DNA from: Stenotrophomonas sp. BIGb0135
GTDB lineage: Bacteria; Pseudomonadota; Gammaproteobacteria; Xanthomonadales; Xanthomonadaceae
Assembly: GCF_024810105.1 (NCBI RefSeq)
Contig: NZ_JANUDX010000002.1
Span: 619,503-683,502 of the forward strand
Direction: 5' to 3'
DNA: 64,000 bases
The first letter of the stretch is position 1, and every line of letters begins with the position of its first letter. Made by a program: the position numbers and the translations under genes. The notes below the pieces were generated by a model. The model did no database searches. It had not been told where the DNA came from and was given only the letters and a program-made list of their open reading frames with translations. Positions 57,701 through 64,000 of this stretch are shown in pieces.

Positions 57701-59465
57701 GGAAGACGTCGACCCGGACGAGGCGGGTGCGCAGGCCAACGATCTGGAAAGCGTGCTTTCGCTGTGTGCGGCCAAGGGGCTGCCGCAACGCATGCTGCAG
57801 TGGCACTACCGCAGCCGCCACGAATCGCTGATCGCGGTATCCAACAAGGAATTCTACGAAGGCAAGCTGTTCATCGTGCCCAGCCCGGATCGGCAGCGCA
57901 CCCACTCCGGCCTGCGCTTCCACCACCTGGCACACGGCCGGTTCGATCGTGGCAACAGCTACAAGAACGTGGTCGAGGCGGTCGCCATCGCCGAGGCCGT
58001 GGTCGAGCATGCGCGGCACAGCCCGCACCTGACGCTCGGCGTAGGGGCGATGTCCGTGCGCCAGCGCCAGGCGATCAGCGACGAACTGGAGCTGGCTCGC
58101 CGCCAGCATCCGGAACTGGAGCAGTACATCGCACGGCATCCGCACGAGCCGTTCTTCGTCAAGAACCTGGAGAACATCCAGGGCGACGAACGCGATGTGA
58201 TCCTGATTTCCATCGGCTACGGTCGTGCCAAGGGCGATGACAAGCTGTACCAGAACTTCGGCCCGCTCAATGCCGACGGCGGGCATCGCCGCCTCAACGT
58301 GTTGATCACGCGGGCACGCCAGCGCTGCGAAGTGTTCTCCAGCATCACCGCCGACGACATCCGCGTGGACGAACGCTCGCGGCTGGGCGTGATCGCATTG
58401 AAGACCTTCCTCAAGTACGCCGAGCACGGCGACCTGGGGATGCCTCGGCTGGCTGGCCGTGCCGCCGATTCTCCGTTCGAGGAGGCCGTGCAGGATGCGT
58501 TGGCCCAGCGCGGTCTGCAGGTGGACAACCAGGTGGGCGTGGCGGGCTTCTTCATCGACCTGGCCGTGGTCGATCCAAGCTCGCCCGGCCGTTACCTGCT
58601 CGGTATCGAGTGCGATGGCGCCACCTACCACGCCGCGCCGTCGGCGCGTGACCGCGACCGGTTGCGCCAGGAGATTCTGGAGGCGCACGGCTGGGCCATC
58701 CATCGCATATGGAGCACCGACTGGTTCCAGCGGCCTGACGCGGAACTGCAGCGGTTGCTGGATGCGGTGGACGCGGCACGTGCGCGACTGGCGGCCGGCG
58801 CCGCAGCGGCTGCACAGGCCGTGCCGGCGGCATCGCCCACCGTGCTGGCGCGGCTGGCGGCGGAAGACGCCCAGGATCCGCCCGCGATCGGCGATGGCCC
58901 TGCCTACGTGCAAGCTGACTTCACACCGGGCGACGCCGGTCTGGCGCCGCACGAGGTACCGTTGGGCAGCATGGCCACGACGGTAGGCAGGATCGTGGCG
59001 GTCGAAGGCCCCATCCACGAGGAGGAAATCATCGCCCGGGTGCGCGACCTGTGGCAGCTGCAGCGGGCAGGCGCACGGATCCAGTCGGCGGTGCAGGCCG
59101 CCCTGCGCTACGCGGGGCAGGAGGGGGCGCTGGCGTGCGAGGAGAGCTGTTACATGGTGCCCGGCCAGCCCATCGTGGTTCGCAACCGGTCGTCGGCCGC
59201 ATCGCGCACGCTGCGCAAGGTGGAACTGCTGCCGCCGCAGGAGCTGCGGCAGGCGTTGCTGGCGCTGATCGGCGAGGCGCATGGGGCGCGCGCCGATGAG
59301 GTGGCCACCCCGGTGGCCCGCATGTTGGGCTTCCAGGGCAGCAGCCAGATGCTGCGCGAGCGGATCCATGCGCAGCTGCAGGTATTGCTGGCACAAGGGC
59401 AGCTGCAGGAACGCGACGGTGTGCTGCAGCGGGTGGAGACGATGACGACGCCCACGCTGGCCTAG
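54711..59465 (+). CDS. DUF4011-helicase-Vsr/DUF3320 protein (probable anti-phage defence)
   Basis: A 1584-residue multidomain protein. The N-terminal 200 residues (LLDLTYRNRLLNLPRKP, HLQKRLLEMYYEYRTMLEEQG) are DUF4011-like. A superfamily 1 helicase follows: Walker A QGPPGTGKSQTIANL with Lys335, Walker B VIDEASQVEPVD with Asp956-Glu957, GDDKQLPPT and LNVLITRARQRCEVF (about 1195-1210). Next is an MTES_1575/Vsr-like nuclease (about 1250-1350) with Glu1257 region, Asp1283 in FFIDLAVV and Glu1300-Cys-Asp in GIECDGATYH. The C-terminus (about 1415-1500, GRIVAVEGPIHEEEIIARV) is DUF3320. This order is that of single-gene Hhe-type defence proteins as I recall them. GGAG precedes ATG 54711; ATG 54681 and 54690 are alternatives. 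Confidence 0.88.
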   Translation: MSTRDTLQAQRRVLLDLTYRNRLLNLPRKPSSRSIVIHDERCVPTLQTLLEKKGMTFAAVRAEDAEEPLPDGAVEPAPDAPPLPQPGEGEPGVLAEHHLDARLQTRLSSEHLQKRLLEMYYEYRTMLEEQGVNVLYLAMGQLQFREPTAAADDERRAPLVLLPVVLERRSARERFVLRWADEEPQENLSLREKLRADFGIVLPPFPDTDEFDIAAYLAAVRECIAAQPGWSVLDNALQLGFFSFSKLLMFLDLDPDKWPEGKEIDRNRLVAGLLGDGFAEDDIGLPSTGAGFLDALIPAAELKHVMDCDSSQALAIETVRRGQDLVIQGPPGTGKSQTIANLIATAVGDGRTVLFVSEKMAALDVVKRRLENVGLGPLCLELHSNKANKRAVLEELGRTLQLGQPEAADVAAGVRQLEEVRGQLNAHAQRMHLPVGSAGLTPFRILGMLARWLPHTGRPPYRLEAAGEWSALELDRRAALLGELCGHLPGIGNPDTHPWRGIGHPPVMRTQAEDLVARSAPLAAAVAQASAAAAALAAGLGVAPAGNLTVLAQQCQVADTLASAPPFDRGTISSGVWTAGLASLREGLQQGRALATIVAQRAPALADVAWMSDWLPQRLLVAAHGGRLLRFLNGPYRQAISQLRSVSKEPLPKPLAARLALLDDLIAARKARQALAAIDATARAAFGAVWQGERTDWDAADAILAWVQHAEPVGGMDVRALAAGLDNAPALAASAGQARAAGTQLRSAFETVVQALQIEVGEAFGSPALEQVPLALLQQKTTAWAHDVEGLMAWLAYADIARRCTAAGLQGPMALAADTGQGAEAAVAMFRCAFHLQMLTLATQAYPELAAFDGRRHETLVAEFRHWDRQRLALAQIEAAQAHHAGLPRGNAGGVGALGTLRGEIARKRNHMALRRLFRLCASPIQAIKPVFMMSPLSVAQFLEPGAIEFDLLVIDEASQVEPVDALGAIARCRQIVVVGDDKQLPPTAFFARLSGGEDVDPDEAGAQANDLESVLSLCAAKGLPQRMLQWHYRSRHESLIAVSNKEFYEGKLFIVPSPDRQRTHSGLRFHHLAHGRFDRGNSYKNVVEAVAIAEAVVEHARHSPHLTLGVGAMSVRQRQAISDELELARRQHPELEQYIARHPHEPFFVKNLENIQGDERDVILISIGYGRAKGDDKLYQNFGPLNADGGHRRLNVLITRARQRCEVFSSITADDIRVDERSRLGVIALKTFLKYAEHGDLGMPRLAGRAADSPFEEAVQDALAQRGLQVDNQVGVAGFFIDLAVVDPSSPGRYLLGIECDGATYHAAPSARDRDRLRQEILEAHGWAIHRIWSTDWFQRPDAELQRLLDAVDAARARLAAGAAAAAQAVPAASPTVLARLAAEDAQDPPAIGDGPAYVQADFTPGDAGLAPHEVPLGSMATTVGRIVAVEGPIHEEEIIARVRDLWQLQRAGARIQSAVQAALRYAGQEGALACEESCYMVPGQPIVVRNRSSAASRTLRKVELLPPQELRQALLALIGEAHGARADEVATPVARMLGFQGSSQMLRERIHAQLQVLLAQGQLQERDGVLQRVETMTTPTLA

Positions 59466-59546
59466 CCGGACCCGCAATCCGTTGGGATCGGCGCGCCGGT
59501 ACACGGCGCCACCGGACCAGGTGCGTGGCTGGCGCGCAGGCCTCGC

Positions 59547-60635
59547 TCAGCCCTGCGCCGTACCGGGCTCGTGCAGTGGGCAGCGATTGAACTGCGACCG
59601 GAACTGGCGCGATGCCGCCATCACCACGCGGCGCGCGCGGTTGAGGCTGCCCAGCGGGCGATGCGCGGCGAGCGCATGCCAGGGCGCAAACGCGAGGGCG
59701 TCTTCGCGTGCCGCCGCCGCTGCGTTCCAGGACGGCTGCGCGCCGACCTGCAGGCGGCCCACCGCGACGAACGGGCTGATCGCCTCAGGCCAGGCCACCG
59801 ACGCATCTTCGATCGGCATCTTCTCCAGGTCGCGGCACAACTGCACGCGCAGCTCCCATTCCACCGGCGCCGGCAGGTCCGCGAAGAACGCGGCGACGGC
59901 CTCGCGCTGGGCGTCCGCGCCGGACGGCAGCGGCGCGCCGGTCAGCGCCAGCAGCGCCGGCGATACCGGTACCCAGGAGAACTTGGCCATGTACGGCCCG
60001 TACAGGAACGGCACCTGGGTGAAGTAGGTCTCGCCCAGCGGGTGATGCCGGGGTTCGCCACCCAATGCCTTCAAGGTGGCGCTTTGCCCGCCCACCGCTT
60101 CCAGCGCCGCTTCGGCGCCGCGCAAGGTGGCCGACAGCGCCTGCTTGGTCCGCGGCATGCGCTCGGTGGTCGCGGCCAGCAGTTTTGCCGAGCGCAGGAA
60201 CCCGTGCGCGCCCGGCGTGCTGAACGCGGGCCCGTTGACCATCAGGAAGTCCTGGCTGTGCAGCTCGTCGCCGCCATCGACGCGCGGCCCGTCCACGCCC
60301 AGGATTTTCACCGCCATGGCGCGCGGCGTGGACACGTTGTCGGGCAGTTGCTCGGCGGGCGGTGAGGACAGGCGCACCAGCGCGTCGTAGCTGCCGGCGG
60401 TGGCGAACAGCCCGTGTGCGAGCTCGGCCGGGAGCCCATCGAGCACCCGGAAGCGGCCGTTCAGCAGCGCGTGGCCCTTGGCGTGCACCGCGCGATGCGC
60501 ATGGCCTTCATGCTCGGCCACGGTGCGGGCCATGCCGGTGAACACCGTCGCCAGCTCGGCGATGGTCTCCTCCTCGTCGGCCTGGCGATGTTCAATCTCG
60601 GGCGAATAGACGACAGCGGGTGCGAACACGGCCAT
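59547..60635 (-). CDS. Catalase-family protein (y4iL-like, possibly lacking proximal haem Tyr)
   Basis: A 362-residue haem-peroxidase-like protein shorter than true catalases (about 480). The distal haem His is in RAVHAKGHALLNGRF and the conserved Asn in DFLMVNGPAFST. The C-terminus FAPWHALAAHRPLGSLNRARRVVMAASRQFR is typical of small catalase-like proteins. In relatives I remember Tyr in RxVY at this point as haem ligand; here there is Met. So activity is uncertain. No signal peptide. It converges with the helicase gene. Confidence 0.75.
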   Translation of the reverse strand: MAVFAPAVVYSPEIEHRQADEEETIAELATVFTGMARTVAEHEGHAHRAVHAKGHALLNGRFRVLDGLPAELAHGLFATAGSYDALVRLSSPPAEQLPDNVSTPRAMAVKILGVDGPRVDGGDELHSQDFLMVNGPAFSTPGAHGFLRSAKLLAATTERMPRTKQALSATLRGAEAALEAVGGQSATLKALGGEPRHHPLGETYFTQVPFLYGPYMAKFSWVPVSPALLALTGAPLPSGADAQREAVAAFFADLPAPVEWELRVQLCRDLEKMPIEDASVAWPEAISPFVAVGRLQVGAQPSWNAAAAAREDALAFAPWHALAAHRPLGSLNRARRVVMAASRQFRSQFNRCPLHEPGTAQG

Positions 60636-60797
60636 GGCAACGGCATCCTTGGGGCAGGGCAGGGGCCGGCGGATGGAACCATGCTTACGCCTTGGCAACA
60701 GCCGGCTGGGGCGGGGCAGGGCACCACCTTGGCGGGTGCGGCGTGCAGGGTGGGTGCAGGGCGCATGGCTTCCACGCGAAGACGCGGCGCGGCGCAT

Positions 60798-61376
60798 TCA
60801 CCACTCCAGCGTCTCGAAGAAGCGCTCGGCCGCGGCCTCATCGCCCAGTACCGTGGCCAGCGCGCCCAGCGCCGCGTCCCGGTGTGCCGGGCGCAGCTCG
60901 CCATCGTCGTCCTCCAGGTCGTCCCCGGCATCCAGGTACACCGTGCCGATGGCGGCGAGGGCGGCGAGGAACGTCGTCAGGTCCTGCGTCAGCACCGAAG
61001 CCTCCCAGCGGCCCGCGCCATGGAAGGCAAACAGGACCTGGCCGGTATTGCGCTCGAAGATGAAAGGGTCGGCATTCTGCTCGGCGATCACCAGCCAGGC
61101 GTCGGGCCAATCGGCCAGGCGCGCACCGCGGGTGCCTTGCCACCGATAGCCGGCCTGCAGGGACCACAGCCGATGCAGCGGCGGGAAACACACGTTGACG
61201 CCCGGGATGTCGATGCCGACCGGTCCCACGTTGGCGTGCACGGTCTCGCCCCACGGGCCGATCTGCGCGTAGAACGCCGCCAGCGGGGTGGGCAGTGGTA
61301 TCTCGCCACGCCACAGGTCTGCCGACTGCGCATGCAGCGGGCCGAAGCGGGCAAAGGAGGCGTGCAGTGTGTGCAT
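60798..61376 (-). CDS. Hypothetical protein, SMI1/KNR4 (SUKH)-like
   Basis: A 192-residue cytosolic protein I cannot assign firmly. LWRGEIPLPTPLAAFYAQIGPWGE, WQGTRGARLADWPDAWLVIAEQNADPF and FERNTGQVLFAFHGAG recall the SUKH fold, often an immunity protein but also a general domain. The C-terminal 45 residues form a separate acidic helix pair. It lies between the catalase-like gene and the divergent phrB; no toxin gene is near. Confidence 0.6.
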   Translation of the reverse strand: MHTLHASFARFGPLHAQSADLWRGEIPLPTPLAAFYAQIGPWGETVHANVGPVGIDIPGVNVCFPPLHRLWSLQAGYRWQGTRGARLADWPDAWLVIAEQNADPFIFERNTGQVLFAFHGAGRWEASVLTQDLTTFLAALAAIGTVYLDAGDDLEDDDGELRPAHRDAALGALATVLGDEAAAERFFETLEW

Positions 61377-61518
61377 GGCCGAGGTCGTTGCAGGAAAGGA
61401 GGCGAAGACTAGCCATCGCGCCGGCAAGGCACAACCGTAGCGGCGCAGCCGCGCCCGGCACCGTCTTTCACGCGTGCTGGCTATCATGCGCCCTGTTTCC
61501 TTTCATTGGACGGTCGTC

Positions 61519-62934
61519 GTGTCGCTAGCGCTGGTGTGGTTCCGCCGTGATCTTCGTCTGCAGGACAACCCGGCGTTGCAGGCTGCGCTGGACGCCGGCC
61601 ACGTGCCGGTGCCGGTCTATATCCATGCGCCGCATGAGGAAGGCGATTGGGCGCCCGGTGGCGCGTCCAATGCCTGGCTGCACCGGTCGCTGGCCGCGCT
61701 CGATGCAGACCTGCGTGCCCGTGGTTCGTCGCTGGTGCTGTGTCGCGGCGACAGCCAGTCCGAGCTTGAGCGGTTGATCGCGGCGTCCGGTGCGGTGGCG
61801 GTGTATTGGAACCGCAAGTACGAACCGGCTACCCAGCCGCGCGATGCGCGGATCAAGCGCGACCTGCGCGAGCAGGGCATCGAGGCGCAGAGCCACAACG
61901 GCAGCCTGATGCTGGAGCCATGGGAGATCACCACCCTGCAGGGCGGCCCGTACAAGGTGTTCACCCCGTACTGGCGCAACGCACTGACCCGCCTGCAGCT
62001 GCCCGCGCCGGTCCGCGCGCCGGCGTCGCTGCCGGCCCATCCGCTGCAGGGCGAGGCGCTCGATACGCTCGGCCTGGCGGCAACGTTGCCGTGGGATGCC
62101 GAATTCTGGACGCACTGGCAGCCGGGCGAGGCCGGCGCGCAGGAGGCGTTGACGGTATTCATCGACGGGGCGCTCAACGGCTATCGGCAGCAGCGCGACC
62201 TGCCCGACCGGGTGGGCACCTCGCTGCTGTCCCCGCACCTGCATTTCGGTGAGATCGCACCGTGGCAGATCGTGCAGCGGCTGCAGGGCGAGCGCAGTGC
62301 CAGCCGCGATGCCGACATCGACGGCTACATCCGCGAACTGGGCTGGCGGGAGTTCTCCTACCACCTGCTGCATCATTTCCCGCAGACCACCGACCACAAC
62401 CTCAACCCACGGTTCGACGGGTTCACCTGGGCCGCGCCCAACCCGGCGCAGCTGCAGGCATGGCAGCAGGGCCGCACTGGCATCCCGATCATCGATGCGG
62501 GCATGCGCGAGCTGTGGGCCACCGGCTACATGCACAACCGGGTACGCATGCTGGTGGCCAGCTTCCTGTGCAAGCACCTGCGCCAGCATTGGCGCGAAGG
62601 CGCGCGCTGGTTCTGGGACACGCTGGTGGATGCCGACCTGGCCAACAACACGATGGGCTGGCAGTGGGTGGCCGGCACCGGCGCCGATGCCGCGCCGTAC
62701 TTCCGTATCTTCAATCCGGTGACCCAATCGGAGAAGTTCGATCCGCAGGCGCGTTACATCACCCGCTGGGTACCCGAGCTGGCGGCCCTGCCGCTGAAGG
62801 CGCGCTTTGCGCCGTGGCAGCACCCGCACCTGTTGGCCGAGCACGCGCCGGGGTATCCCACGCTGCCACTGGTGGACCTGGCGGCGGGGCGTGACGCGGC
62901 GCTGGCGGCGTACCGTCGAACCGGCGGAGCGTGA
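61519..62934 (+). CDS. phrB: Deoxyribodipyrimidine photolyase
   Basis: A 471-residue class I CPD photolyase that repairs UV pyrimidine dimers using blue light. N-terminal antenna domain LVWFRRDLRLQDNPAL; FAD domain with TSLLSPHLHFGEIAPW, LGWREFSYHLLHHFP, MRELWATGYMHNRVRMLVASFL and DADLANNTMGWQWVAGTG. GTG 61519 gives the conserved start. The upstream region has TATCAT as a possible -10. Confidence 0.93.
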   Translation: MSLALVWFRRDLRLQDNPALQAALDAGHVPVPVYIHAPHEEGDWAPGGASNAWLHRSLAALDADLRARGSSLVLCRGDSQSELERLIAASGAVAVYWNRKYEPATQPRDARIKRDLREQGIEAQSHNGSLMLEPWEITTLQGGPYKVFTPYWRNALTRLQLPAPVRAPASLPAHPLQGEALDTLGLAATLPWDAEFWTHWQPGEAGAQEALTVFIDGALNGYRQQRDLPDRVGTSLLSPHLHFGEIAPWQIVQRLQGERSASRDADIDGYIRELGWREFSYHLLHHFPQTTDHNLNPRFDGFTWAAPNPAQLQAWQQGRTGIPIIDAGMRELWATGYMHNRVRMLVASFLCKHLRQHWREGARWFWDTLVDADLANNTMGWQWVAGTGADAAPYFRIFNPVTQSEKFDPQARYITRWVPELAALPLKARFAPWQHPHLLAEHAPGYPTLPLVDLAAGRDAALAAYRRTGGA

Positions 62935-63070
62935 CGCCGCGCCTGTACGCACCGCTCAGCAACCTGAACGCGGGGAAGATGGCCGCGCGGGTCGTCATGT
63001 CGGCATCGCGTCCGGCTGTTTATCCTCTGGGCGCTCGCAAGCCGGTAGTCCGGTAACCAAGGAGAACACC

Positions 63071-63766
63071 ATGATCCGATCCGCACCCCGTAACGTGGCC
63101 CTGGCCCTGATGACCGCCGCTGCCTTGACGGCCTGCGCCACCGGCGGCTCGTACGTGCAGTCCGACCCGTATGGCAATCCGACCCAGCAGCAGAACAAGA
63201 CCGGCCGCAATGCGCTGATCGGTACTGCCGTGGGCGTGGCCGCCGGCCTGCTGAGCGGCAACAGTGCCACCGAGCGTCGCCAGCACGCGATGATCGGTGC
63301 CGGCATCGGCGCGCTCAGCGGCGCGGCGATCGGCCAGTACCAGGACCGCCAGGAACGCGCGCTGCGCGAACGTACCGCCAACACGGGTATCGATGTGTCC
63401 CGCGATGGCGACAACCTCACCCTGAACCTGCCGGACGGGATCACCTTCGATTTCGGCAAGTCCACGCTCAAGCCGCAGTTCTACGGTTCGCTCAACGGCG
63501 TGGCCAGCACGCTGGCCGAGTACAACCAGACCATGATCGAGGTGGTCGGCCACACCGACAGCATCGGCAGCGATGCGGTGAACAACCGCCTGTCCAAGGA
63601 ACGCGCCGACTCGGTCGCCGCCTACCTGACCGCACAGGGCGTGCAGAGCGCACGTATCGAAACCCTGGGCGCCGGCAAGGCGTATCCGATCGCCGACAAC
63701 AGCACCGACGCCGGCCGCGCGCAGAACCGCCGCGTGGAGATCCGCGTGATTCCGCTGCGTCAGTAA
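63071..63766 (+). CDS. OmpA-family lipoprotein with glycine zipper
   Basis: A 231-residue outer-membrane lipoprotein: lipobox LTAC near residue 22, a glycine-zipper segment (NALIGTAVGVAAGLLSG and MIGAGIGALSGAAIGQY, about 45-90) and an OmpA peptidoglycan-binding domain (about 120-231) with GITFDFGKSTLKP, VVGHTDSIGSDAVNNRLSKERAD and NRRVEIRVIP. Similar to YiaD. AAGGAGA precedes ATG 63071. A terminator follows. Confidence 0.93.
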   Translation: MIRSAPRNVALALMTAAALTACATGGSYVQSDPYGNPTQQQNKTGRNALIGTAVGVAAGLLSGNSATERRQHAMIGAGIGALSGAAIGQYQDRQERALRERTANTGIDVSRDGDNLTLNLPDGITFDFGKSTLKPQFYGSLNGVASTLAEYNQTMIEVVGHTDSIGSDAVNNRLSKERADSVAAYLTAQGVQSARIETLGAGKAYPIADNSTDAGRAQNRRVEIRVIPLRQ

Positions 63767-63803
63767 CATCTGGCGTTGTCGAGGCTCGGGCCATGTGCCG
63801 GAG

Positions 63804-63838
63804 CAAAAATGCCGCCTTTGCAGGCGGCATTTTTTTGT
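63804..63838 (+). terminator. Rho-independent terminator after the OmpA-like gene
   Basis: AAAAATGCCGCC / GGCGGCATTTTT stem with TTTGCA loop and a further T run (TTTTTTT), 38 bp after the stop codon. A-rich and T-rich sides let it work both ways. Confidence 0.9.
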
Positions 63839-63910
63839 TTTCTTCCGTCGCGGGCGCAGGCACGAAACGCGCGGTACACCCTTTCGGACGCGGCAGTCGG
63901 TGGGCCGGGC

Positions 63911-64000
63911 GCTGGGCCCCCATGCCCTTTCCGGCGAATGTCCCCCGGCCGCTGCGCGGCCTCCTCCTTTATTTCGCCTCCAAGGGCATGGGGGCCCAGC
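63911..64000. repeat. Nested long inverted repeat (19-bp perfect arms), at window end
   Basis: GCTGGGCCCCCATGCCCTT (63911-63929) and its exact inverse (63982-64000) enclose about 52 bp. The spacer has inner pairs GGCGAA/TTCGCC and GGCCGC/GCGGCC, so the whole folds into one long branched hairpin. Size and layout resemble the element at 15581-15690 although arm sequence differs. The right arm ends on the last base of the window, so its full extent is unknown. Confidence 0.75.

Noticed and set aside
55437..59504. 1355-codon open frame opposite the helicase gene
   Set aside because: Mirror frame caused by high GC. The plus-strand product has all helicase and nuclease motifs; the minus product has none and is rich in Arg, Gln and His.

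Overview
The window is chromosomal DNA of a high-GC gammaproteobacterium of the Xanthomonadaceae, most likely Stenotrophomonas or a close relative. Three things point there. The gene orders gcvR-bcp-phoH, zwf-glk-pgl-edd-eda and panB-panC-(DUF5076)-panD-pgi are typical of xanthomonads. There is a TonB-dependent receptor of the Xanthomonas/Caulobacter type. Intergenic regions are packed with short palindromes that begin GTAG, matching the SMAG elements known from S. maltophilia. No prophage, integrase, transposase, rRNA operon or CRISPR array was seen. One tRNA gene, tRNA-Glu(CTC), is present.

Layout. 0-6.7 kb: the start of a PIN/PhoH gene, bcp, gcvR, dapA, a BamC-like lipoprotein gene, a SMAG cluster, a 7Fe ferredoxin gene, and a divergent pair of an SMP-30-type lactonase and a sugar-porter permease. 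6.7-12.8 kb: tRNA-Glu, pcnB, folK, the pantothenate genes panB, panC and panD, and pgi. 12.8-13.66 kb: a long SMAG array. 13.6-18.9 kb: a RegA/RegB-like two-component system, a spacer with nested palindromes and a polypurine tract, ispG, a PAP2 phosphatase and a GacA/UvrY-like regulator. 18.9-26.4 kb: an Entner-Doudoroff operon (zwf, glk, pgl, edd, eda) divergent from an orphan MalK/UgpC-type ATPase that has a LacI-family operator. 26.5-32 kb: ygfZ, an SDHAF4-like gene, sdhCDAB, sdhE and a cptA/ygfX-like gene, which together encode succinate dehydrogenase and its assembly factors. 32-34.5 kb: a lolCE-type permease gene, lolD and a lipoprotein gene. 34.5-40.1 kb: yggX, mutY, ftsY, a small flagellar-rod-like gene and htpG. 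40.2-45.5 kb: rsmD, coaD, a lipoprotein gene, a YfhL-type ferredoxin gene, a gamma-glutamyltransferase gene, an MBL-fold hydrolase gene and a psiF-like gene. 45.6-47.1 kb: upp and a 13-copy, 52-bp minisatellite made of SMAG palindromes. 47.3-53.0 kb: a four-gene set encoding a TonB receptor, a beta-propeller phytase-like lipoprotein, a purple-acid-type phosphatase and an exported inorganic pyrophosphatase. 53.0-63.8 kb: a TPR gene, a flavin reductase gene, sodA, a 1584-residue DUF4011-helicase-Vsr/DUF3320 protein, a catalase-like gene, an unknown gene, phrB and an OmpA-type lipoprotein gene.

The strongest accessory candidates are the DUF4011-helicase-nuclease protein (probable anti-phage defence) and the cell-envelope phosphate-scavenging operon, whose promoter lies just downstream of the 52-bp repeat array. 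Intergenic DNA is unusually structured, with arrays of 33 bp, 52 bp and about 196 bp period, two nested long palindromes of about 90-110 bp, and a polypurine tract. Every functional call here comes from reading motifs and gene order; no database search was possible.
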